DNA from: Linyphia triangularis
Lineage: Eukaryota > Arthropoda > Arachnida > Araneae > Linyphiidae
Length of the DNA: 64,000 bases
Assembly (NCBI GenBank): GCA_963978545.1
Contig: OZ021721.1
Span: forward strand, 99,435,918-99,499,917
Reading direction: 5' to 3'
Every line of letters begins with the position of its first letter. Position 1 is the first letter of the stretch. Shown piece after piece: positions 56,236-64,000 of the stretch. A program made the translations under genes and the position numbers. Below the pieces are notes generated by a model. It was not told the origin of the DNA. It did not search any database and saw nothing but the letters and a program-made list of their open reading frames with translations.

Positions 56236-58137
56236 TATTAATAAATTATTACTTCCAATTAAACTACATCCCGATTCTTAAAAGTTTACCTTTGGAATCA
56301 GTTTTTATAGTGGCATAATTTAATCCTCCACAACGTTTTCCAAAATTTGTTTTACTTCTTGCAATACAAAGTTCATGGTACAAGTGGTCAAAGTCCTTAC
56401 AAGCAATTCGTTGGAAATAACTTTTAAAGTTCAACAACTATATAAAGATGATAAACTATAGGTCGTATGGTTCCTTGCTTTGTATTGGAATTCATTTTTT
56501 AGTCAAAGTTAATCAGGTTCCCAAAAGGCCATTAGGAAAAAGGCTTTTGAAGTTTAGATACTGTAGTTCAATGTTTATTGGAATGCGTACATTATGATTT
56601 AATGAATAAATTCGAAGTATAAACCTTGTTTATTAGTTAAATGAATAATCTGAAACACTTGTTTCCGCTTAGCCAAGTAAAGTTTAATACAATTTGAATC
56701 AATTAACTTACTCACTTTAACTAACAATCCTTAAATTTACTGCTAGTATAAAAAGCCAGGTAGTTTGAATTGTGAAGTTGCTAACGTTTAGGTTGGATAT
56801 TTATTATATAGGTTGGATATCTAATAGTCAACAACTTTAGAATTCCCCTTAGAATGAATCATAATTTTGTAATTATACTATTCTAACAACAAATATATTT
56901 TTTTATTTATCTATTTTATCAAATCCAGTGCATGAAAATTGTAGATGCTCTTCATATGGGTACGATGTGTTATTTTGAAATGTATATTATACTGTTAACT
57001 GTTACCTTCCATTAAATTTATTTTTAATGAATCATTAATTTATTAGCAAACGTTTTGCTTTATAATTAAAATAATTGTTGTCAAATTCTACCCTCCACAG
57101 CATATATGTGTAAAACCGGCAATTAATTCTAAAGTCTCTTTTTAAAAACTTTATAATTAACTGCCTGTTTTACTCATGGAATTTTATAAGGATATAAGAT
57201 ATCTAAAAAGCCTTTATACTTCAATATTCCACGAGTAATATCAGCAGTAAATTCTTAAGTTTCTAAAAAGAAACTTTAGAAGTGACTACCAATTTTACTT
57301 ATACTTACAATTTTACTTATACGAAAAATATATAGTTTTTAATATGGAGGATTAGAATTTGACTATGAAATGAATTTTTAATACAAGTAAACGTGCGTTG
57401 ATAAAATACTAAGTATAGATGGGATAGTGAGAATTACTATGGTGGGATTAGAATTTTTGTAATGACACAATTGTTTCTACCATAGAAATTGACTTTCAAA
57501 ACACCTTAATTTTATAAATATCATAATCTCATTTTTATGAATGGATTTTTATAATTAAACTATAATTCCTTGTTACATATAATTGCCAGCTTTATTATTT
57601 CTAATAAAATCGTCGTATGTTTAAAGCCTTAGGGTTTTTTACTAGTTGATAGAAAATTAAAAGAACTAAAAAATACAAACTGTAAAGCATTTATTTATTT
57701 ATTTTCCTGACAGAATAAAGTGCCACTTTAGTATTATACTCTGTGAATAAAGGAAAAATAAAATTTGATGTTACGAACGCTTAGGATTCTTACACTAATT
57801 ATTACCACCAACTCAAGAGTTTTACGAAAACATCTTAGTTTGATAAAAGATAGGTATTTATAATTAAAATCACTAATGGTGAGTTTTGTGTAATTGTCAA
57901 TTTTATAAAATGGACACTGTCCTAATAATCCTTATGTTTTTATAACAGATAATTGTTTAACAGAAAACAGAAGGAAACAAAAATTAAGTTTATTGGAATT
58001 TTTCTATCTGCACTCAAATAGTAATTAAAATCAATAATTTATTATCCCAATTCTCTTTCATAGTGATAAATGTTAGTGTAATTAACTACCAATTCAATTA
58101 TATACGAGGAGGAGGAAAGGTATAACATAATGGTACT
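56236..58137. other. AT-rich DNA, no feature seen
   Basis: 1.9 kb with no frame worth calling and no terminal repeats. A short direct repeat AGGTTGGATAT occurs at about 56790 and 56810. Confidence 0.5.
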
Positions 58138-58380
58138 CTTACGTTAGCCGGGGATCAGTTGGCGCAATTGTCGCCAAACCTAAATGTTTACACGTTTAAA
58201 TGACGCGTAAATGTATTTCCAGGCCTAAATGTTTACGGTTTGTTAAAAGGTAGCAATAGCAACTCTATAACAGTTTGTTATGAGAATTACAATTTATTTG
58301 AAGGTTGTTAGTTTGGATGAGTTATTGCTGAAATTTGGCGGTTTTAATTAAGTACCCGGTTAATGGAAGAGAACCGATAT
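58138..58380. mobile_element. MITE with ACGTTAGCCGGG ends (copy 2)
   Basis: Left end CTCTTACGTTAGCCGGGG; right end reverse-complemented CTCTTCCATTAACCGGGTAC. Inside, AGTTGGCGCAATTGTCGCCA, AAATGTTTACACG and GTTAGTTTGGATGAGTTATT match the copy at 29958. A partial internal duplication of CCTAAATGTTTACG is present. Confidence 0.72.
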
Positions 58381-58892
58381 AATTACAAAGATAATTTACA
58401 GTTTAGACCAAACGTTTTAAGTCTTTACTTTACTTTTAAGAACTTTAAATCCTTTAAAACGTTTAGTTAAGAAAGTTTTAAAACTGATGTTGCATTTTCT
58501 CAAAATCCCTTCCAACTGACATAGATTCTTATTTATCCTTTGGTCATTATAAATTTAAATCTGTTTAATCGGCTTAGAATTAAAAGGTTCTAACTCCAAT
58601 ATGCCAAAGTTTGTAAACAAACCCCCTAAAGTGCTAATTCAATGAGAGATTAGTGCTTTTGTGTATCACTCATTTCCCATAAATTTATTTCGAGGGTCAA
58701 ATTGCAGCATTTACTAATCGATGGGACTTATTTTTCTGCTTCCAAATATGGGTGGAGATTTTAAAACAAGCCAAAATGAGAATTTATAATTTAAAATAAA
58801 AATTAAGAAATATATTTATCTAATGATATATTACCATTTCAAACAAAATTCTGAAAAATAACTTATCATTTTAGGTGATTATTAAAATATCT
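58381..58892. other. AT-rich spacer, no feature seen
   Basis: No coding or repeat structure recognised. Confidence 0.5.
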
Positions 58893-59255
58893 ATTTTCAA
58901 AGTATAATTTTAATATATTTAAAACTCTGGCGACAGCTTTTGGCCAGTAAAAAAAAATTCACCAAAATTTATTTGAGATAAAAAGTGGAGCTATCAAATT
59001 TTCACTCTAAGTTGACAATATTTTACTATATGCTCATAAAAATTGATTTGGGACCAAAAGTGAAGTTAGCACCTTTTCACTCTAAGTCGACAATATTTTA
59101 CTTTATGACCATAAAGTAAAATATTGCCAACTTAGAGTGAAATGGTGCTAACTCCACTTTTGGTCTCAAATCAATTGTAGTGTATGGGTGGAATTTTTTT
59201 AACGGACCAAAGGCTGTCGCCAGAACTTTAAATATATTAAAATCATACTTTAAAG
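58893..59255. mobile_element. Foldback element with CTGGCGACAGC ends
   Basis: CTGGCGACAGCTTTTGGCC (58927) faces GGACCAAAGGCTGTCGCCAG (to 59223). Pairing also extends outward: TTTTAATATATTTAAA before it and TTTAAATATATTAAAA after it. The core is a near-perfect hairpin, with GTGAAGTTAGCACCTTTTCA, CTCTAAG.CGACAATATTTTA and a short loop near 59108. A third, tandem arm copy, TCACTCTAAGTTGACAATAT, lies near 59004. Confidence 0.85.
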
Positions 59256-59274
59256 AGACAAAACCTACACATGA

Positions 59275-59279
<5 letters not shown>

Positions 59280-59309
<30 letters not shown>
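59280..59309. repeat. Poly-T run of about 30
   Basis: Uninterrupted T run next to the foldback element, with no recognisable retroelement body attached. Confidence 0.9.
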
Positions 59310-59313
<4 letters not shown>

Positions 59314-60050
59314 GAGAAAAATTATTTAAAAATACTAAAAATGAGTTTAGAACGTTAGTCTAAAGCTTCTAATTTGTACTTTCTTCTGGTAAATCAAGCA
59401 CAGGAATATATAATCAAGTCATTAGATATTAATGCAAAAGTAAAGGTTTACGGAGCGTTAACCTCCTTTGAATTGTACTTTCCTTTTGTCTACAAATTTC
59501 CAAGCAATTTGGTTAATCCAACAAGCCAACTTAAAAAGCTACAATTTAATTTCTTTCCAGAAAGGTTTCAGAAGTCTTTTACTGAGTATATCAATCTTAT
59601 TGATGATTAATCAATTGTCTTTTACAAGAAGCACATTTCCTTAATGTGATCAGAGATTGATGAAGTAAAGTAACTGAAAAGTAATGGTTAGATTTCGAGT
59701 TAATTACATTGAAAAATTGTTGCGTTCAAACTTAGTCTCTTAAAGAGAGTCATTTAAAGAGAGTTACTTCTAAACAGATTAGAAAGACTGTTTTAAAGTA
59801 AAAGAAGAAAGATGAAGTTAGAGATTTCTGTTAATTTTATATATCTATTTATCTATACACTATCCATTTGAATAACCATCTATCTTTTCATCTAATTAAT
59901 CACTCACTCATTGTGGTAGGCTTCGATTGCTGTTGATTGCTAAAATTTTAGTCGGTAATTTACCTACAACCCATAAAAATAACACTTAAAACAAACGCTC
60001 CTAAGTAAAAAATAATAGTAAATTGAATAAAATTATTTTTTAGAAACTTA
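59310..60050. other. No recognised gene
   Basis: A 78-codon frame at 59374-59610 (YFLLVNQAQEYIIKSLDIN start) has no family I know. The rest is AT-rich with TCTATCTAT-like words near 59840-59900. Confidence 0.4.
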
Positions 60051-60430
60051 GTAATGGAACCGTGAGCTGCCTGCACATTTAAGATTGCTTAGAGGAATTA
60101 TCTTTTGGACGTTCATCAGAGTTAAATAATGTTTTCTATTAGAGAGGGATATAAGATTCATTAGGTTTCCATAACGTGCTTAAAATACGATTATCTTCTT
60201 TTTACAGTGCTGCCATCTACCGTAGATTATAACAACTTTCCAAAAATTGTGGACACTTTCTGATTTTTTTTTCTTTCAATTTTCAAACAAACAATACAAA
60301 ATTTTAAATAAATAATTCGTCAGAAGCGGAGGTCTTAGCTTTTAAATTGGTAAATCATTTATCCATTTTGGTTTTGAAAAAAAGGGGATAAAAGGGTTGT
60401 CATAAAATAACTACGTCCAGAAAATATAAA
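60051..60430 (+). mobile_element. F1 repeat, nearly full length, short form
   Basis: GGAACCGTGAGCTGCCTGCA, AAGATTGCTTAGAGGAATTA, GACGTTCATCAGAGTTAAAT, GTGCTGCCATCTACCG, ACACTTTCTGATTTTTTTTT, AATAATTCGTCAGAAGCGG and ACGTCCAGAAAAT are in order. It shares the CTGCCATCTACCG middle with the copy at 12661-13029. Together these two define the short consensus. Confidence 0.72.
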
Positions 60431-60465
60431 AGAAAATTTTGTGAGATAATGACGCAGTTCCTATG

Positions 60466-60652
60466 GTTTGATTTTTTTTTTTTGTACGCTCAACGACCCA
60501 TTTTTGTGCACAATAACGGCTAATCAGGCTGAGACCTACAGCTTAACGTTTATTCCAAACCACAATGAATATCCATTACAAATTCCAGGATTCGAAAATG
60601 GCACATTTGTCATGCGAGGCCAGAGCGCTAACCCCACAGCCGTCAGGTTGGC
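60466..60652 (-). mobile_element. tRNA-derived SINE with target duplication and A tail
   Basis: The minus strand reads GGCTGTGGGGTTAGCGCTCT (A-box region), then CCTCGCATGA, then TTTTCGAATCC (B box). A body of about 100 bp follows (GTGGTTTGGAATAAACG, TTAAGCTGTAGGTCTC, TTAGCCGTTATTGTGC), ending in an A tail of 13 (60472-60483). Direct repeats CAGTTCMTATG (60455-60465 and 60653-60663, one mismatch) flank it. This is a complete 187-bp insertion made by target-primed reverse transcription. Two overlapping plus-strand frames here are shadows. Confidence 0.75.
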
Positions 60653-60841
60653 CAGTTCATATGAAATTCTATGAAGTTTTTATCGAGCTCAATTCTGAAC
60701 TTAGATGTTTTTATAAAAAATGTGGATGTCTAAATTCTTTCAAAACAAAATCGCATTAAGAAAAAGCTCTTTAAAATATATTTTCAACTATAGTAAGTTC
60801 CCTGTAACAAATCATTGTGTATAATTTGTAATTAAAATTAC

Positions 60842-61252
60842 AACTAGTGGACCCTTGCGGTGCCTGGGCATTTAACATTTAAGATAACTTCGATGAATGA
60901 CTTTTTTCGAAAGTTTATCAGAGTTAGGTATTGTATTGTTGAGAGATATAATAGAGCTTGATTTAGAAAGCAGAACTCAATACGGCCAGGCTCAAGTAGC
61001 TGGTCGATCTAGGGATAAATCGTATCCCTTTCATACATCATAGATTATCCAATTGAACTTTTTTAACACTTAAGTTCAATTTGTTAGTAAATAATGGTGT
61101 TTAAAGCGAAGAACTACATCTTTAAAATAGTGATACATTTATTGTAGCTTAAATACGACGGGAGAAGAAGGGATCTTTGCCGAGATGAGTCTATATATCT
61201 GCCACATAGAGTCCCCTCTCATAGTCGAAAAAAAATTTACATAAAATAACCA

Positions 61253-61289
<37 letters not shown>

Positions 61290-61440
61290 TTTGAATTTCA
61301 ACAAATAATTATAGTGCAGTTGTAATTAAACTATCAGTCAGAAATGGAAGTCTAAAACTTTAAATTCATATATCATTTAGGTCTTCTATAAAAGGAGAAA
61401 AATGTGTCTTTAAGAAAATCTCCACCCCGAAATAATAAAT
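60842..61440 (+). mobile_element. F1 repeat with remnant of the minisatellite
   Basis: Left end AACTAGTGGACCCTTGCGG, then TTGTTGAGAGATATAATAGA, GAAAGCAGAACTC and TTAAGTTCAATTTGTTAG. A single CACATAGAGTCCCCTCTCAT at about 61203 stands where the other loci have arrays. Then a T-run of about 32 (61255-61286) and the right end AACTTTGAATTTCAACAAAT, AAAAGGAGAAAAATG. It links the short and the minisatellite forms. Confidence 0.72.
61255..61286. repeat. Poly-T run of about 32
   Basis: Homopolymer just before the F1 right end; other F1 copies have shorter T-runs at the same point (for example TGATTTTTTTTTT before AACTTTGATT). Confidence 0.9.
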
Positions 61441-61454
61441 GGGCAATTCTCTAG

Positions 61455-61815
61455 CTGACGCACGAGACATTTTGGCTCTTTTTTTTAAATTCGTAAATAA
61501 ATTAGAAATCTGAAATTTTGATGAATTTAGTAGTTTTGTTTTTGTTTTATACGATACTAGTTATTGGCAAAGTTATATTGAAAAGTAGTTATTTTAACTA
61601 TTGAAAATTATTGTTTTAAACTACCGACACACGATACATGCGTCTGTGGCTTATAAATGTATTTTTAACCTATTTAAAATATTTATTTTTCCACATAACT
61701 TTGCCACCAACTAGTATTGTAAAAAACAAAAGCCTAACTACTAAATTCATCATAATTTTAGAATTCTAATTTATTTACGAGTAGGAAAAAAAGCCAAAAT
61801 GCCCCGTGTGTACAG
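61455..61815. mobile_element. Foldback MITE with CTGACGCACGAGAC ends
   Basis: CTGACGCACGAGACATTTTGG at the left faces CCAAAATGCCCCGTGTGTAC at the right. Inner arms pair well: TTAGTAGTTTTGTTTTTG with AAAAACAAAAGCCTAACTA, and ATACTAGTTATTGGCAAAG with CTTTGCCACCAACTAGTAT. It shares interior sequence with the short element at 18927. A minus-strand frame pair at 61758-61971 is not recognised. Confidence 0.75.
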
Positions 61816-62460
61816 CAGAAAATTGCCCATATAAGATAAGAAACTAATAAATTTTTGATACAGTAAACAACCGAGCTCCATAAGTGAGATATAACACTTC
61901 TTGACGTCTTTTTGCGCATCAACTTTACCAAATTCAATGCATCGAGTGTGGCTTTTTCTTTCAATGACCAACTGAAGACAGCTTCAATAAAGTGTTAACA
62001 ATACTTCTGCTTTCTCTCTAATTGATGAAATCATACTCCACTCACATCCCATACTACACATTCAGACCACAGCTAAGATTGCAAAAACTCTTACTTGCAG
62101 TTCTGGAAGACATTATGTAGACCGCTGTAGAGAGTTAGCTCTCGTTTTCCGCTCTTCGAAAAGCACTCTCAAGATTAGAATAGAGGTTTGCTTCAAACTT
62201 TTCCGAAATATTCTGTTCGTATGAGTTAAAAAGCTGTATTTGAAGATTGGTTAGTGGAATGGATTTGTTTGAGGCGACTATCTGGCTACAGAAATGGACA
62301 AACAGCTTTGGAAGAAAACAGGGCAGGGTAAACAGATAAATGGCATTTCAGTATATCGCCTTAGAGTTGAATTTCATAGCTGATTTCGAAAGAGCAATGA
62401 GGATAGAGACTCTTTAATATCATTAAATCGTAGATGGATAGTGGCTATTTAAAAATATCT
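61816..62460. other. Unassigned DNA
   Basis: Less AT-rich than average (about 62090-62340), but no frame longer than about 60 codons and no family recognised. Confidence 0.4.
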
Positions 62461-62740
62461 AAAGTAGTAGGCCCATGTGACTTTAAGATTGCTTAAAGGA
62501 ATGACATTTTTAGAAGATTATCAGAGTTAAATATTTTATTGCTTTACTGAGATAGATAAACTTACTTAGGTTTTCTCCACGTGCTGAGTATTTTTACTTC
62601 GATTTTCAAACACATAACACGATGATAATGATGAGCGATTGTAAATAAATTATTCGTCAAGCCTTTAAATTTGAATATCATTGATCAGTTTTGGTTTTAT
62701 CTGAAGGGGAAGAAAGGAAAAGTATCTAAGATAAAATATT
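62461..62740 (+). mobile_element. F1 repeat, shortened middle
   Basis: AAGTAGTAGGCCCATGTGAC, TTTAAGATTGCTTAAAGGAA, GAAGATTATCAGAGTTAAAT, TTGATTTTC-type tract ACTTCGATTTTCAAACACAT and AAATAAATTATTCGTCAAGC. The middle CTGCCATCTACC block is missing, so the two ends are about 100 bp closer than in the full copy. Confidence 0.65.
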
Positions 62741-62824
62741 TTACTGAACATTTTCTTACAAAATCTATCATGTATCGAAAACATTTAGTTATTTAAGTTA
62801 TATGGGAAAAAATAAATTGGTATA

Positions 62825-63372
62825 CGTAGTAGTTTTACTTTAATTTTTGGGGTTTTTTTATAAGTTAAAATTAGTTATTTTTAGAAACACTTCCATGTTT
62901 TTAATTTTCAATGTATTGTCAGTGTATTCAACATTAAAATGTTAAAAAAAAAAAAAAAAAACTATTTTAATAAATCGTTTTAATCCAAATTACTAAACGT
63001 GATGGCTTTTAGTCAAAAATTGTTTCATTATAATGCTTTAAGAACCACATAACACAAAGTATCCATACTTTTTTTAATTCCATATTATATCTATGAAATA
63101 AACAGTTGTAAATTGTATTTTTACTTTTAGTTTAAGTTTTTTGCTAGTGTAAAAATAATTATTTTTAGAAAAACTTTCGGCTTTGGAAATGTTTAAATGT
63201 TTAATGCATTGTCAACGAGTTCAGCCTGAAAATGTAAAACAAAAGTATCTAATAAATCGTATTAATTCTAAATTACTAAACTCGACTGCTTTTAGTCAAA
63301 TATTTTTTAATATAATGTATAAAGTACCACCAAACAAAAAGTTTCCATGTCTTTGTTTTCAATTTCCTAACA
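62825..63372. repeat. About 290-bp diverged direct repeat, two copies
   Basis: Both copies contain TAGTTATTTTTAGAAA or AATTATTTTTAGAAA, then a CATTGTCA.CG.GTTCA block, AATAAATCGT.TTAAT, AAATTACTAAAC, GGCTTTTAGTCAAA or TGCTTTTAGTCAAA, and TATAATG. An A-run of 18 near 62944 sits in the first copy only. The 64-codon frame at 63183-63377 lies in copy 2 and is not conserved in copy 1. Confidence 0.7.
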
Positions 63373-63418
63373 ATTAAAAGTTATAGTTATTAATTTTTTA
63401 ATAAAGAATTTATACACA

Positions 63419-64000
63419 TAACTATTATTTGGTTACCAATTTTTTTCAAAAGAAATATTAAATTCTAATTATTTTCTTTTTCAATTAGTTGATACATCTA
63501 ACTTAATATATTGATTATATTCCTTCAATTTTAACACTAATTCTACGTAAAGCCCTCTTTATTAGTATCAAAATAAAAACATCCATAAATATTTTATTTA
63601 TTTTTTAAAGTTTTAAAATATCTCGTATACTTCCAGCGCATTATTTTAACAAATAAATTCTAAAAGATTTATTTTATTTCATGAAAAAAAAAACTGAATC
63701 AGGAATTTATATCCATATCTATTATTTGGTTACTTGTTTTTCAAAACAAATGTTAAATTATAATTATTTTCTTGTTCAATTAGTTGATACAACCCAACTT
63801 AATATACTGTTTATATTCTTTAAATTGAAACACTTATTTAAGTAAAGAATAGTTTCAATTAAAATTTATAGTATCAATAGTATCAAAATAAATACATCTA
63901 TAAATGATTTTTAAAAAAGCTTTAAAATATCACGTATATTTCCTTAGAACTATTTTAACAAATAAATTCTAAAAGATTTTTTTCATTTCATGAAAAAAAA
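63419..64000. repeat. 297-bp tandem repeat, two copies, running off the window
   Basis: CTATTATTTGGTTAC starts at 63422 and 63719. Shared blocks are CAATTAGTTGATACA, AACTTAATATA, ATCAAAATAAA.ACATC, AATATCTCGTATA or AATATCACGTATA and CAAATAAATTCTAAAAGATT. Both end in TTCATGAAAAAAAA; the second reaches the last base of the window, so the array probably continues. Confidence 0.87.

Overview
This is AT-rich eukaryotic DNA without a single intact host gene that I can support. The repeat content (Tc1/mariner, hAT-type, TTAA-flanked and CACTA-like DNA elements, a Penelope-like reverse transcriptase, Ty3/Gypsy gag and RT, an RNase H tail from a non-LTR element, tRNA-derived SINEs, and much satellite and foldback DNA) fits a large, repeat-rich animal genome. 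An arthropod, possibly a spider, is my best guess, but it is an inference from the style of the repeats and not from a marker gene. Nothing suggests bacterial or organellar DNA.

Layout. 0-9 kb: AT-rich DNA with a 117-bp tandem array, an F1 repeat carrying a minisatellite (3-4.3 kb), a three-copy 230-bp array and a TTAA-flanked element (7.7-8.3 kb). 9-15.4 kb: F2 repeat DNA split by a 1-kb inverted-repeat element, a complete F1 copy and a hAT-type element with a perfect 8-bp target duplication. 15.7-27.2 kb: a mosaic of segmental duplications. A block at 15.7-16.8 kb recurs at 18.35-20.6 kb, a block C occurs three times, and a 3.1-kb unit that starts with a hAT-type element is tandemly duplicated. 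27.24-32.01 kb: a 4.77-kb insertion with CACTA-like ends and subterminal repeats, whose empty site survives in the paralogous copy. It holds a broken Ty3/Gypsy gag-RT piece. 32-36.7 kb: mariner-type elements and a 196-bp CT microsatellite. 37.2-38.2 kb: a decayed gene of a multicopy arthropod family. 38.5-42.7 kb: F2 with a 136-bp array, then F1 with a minisatellite. 42.7-47.6 kb: two more hAT-type elements, a TTAA element with a nested non-LTR tail, a mariner MITE and an F1 copy. 48-50 kb: a GGTT microsatellite and a 188-bp array. 50.8-53.6 kb: an F1 copy split by a 2.47-kb inverted-repeat-bounded insertion that carries a Penelope-like RT. 55.2-56.2 kb: a 150-bp satellite with identical units. 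58-64 kb: foldback elements, three F1 copies, a SINE with target duplication, and two approximately 300-bp direct-repeat blocks.

Two unnamed families tie the window together. F1 (about 370 bp, starting near ACTAGTGGACCC) occurs about ten times. Three copies keep both ends but carry an expandable CTCTCATAGAGTACC-type minisatellite in the middle. F2 carries a 136-bp unit present in 1 to 7.5 tandem copies. Both look like mobile elements that seed satellite arrays. Nothing here acts as a pathway: the biology visible is transposition, nested insertion, duplication and decay.
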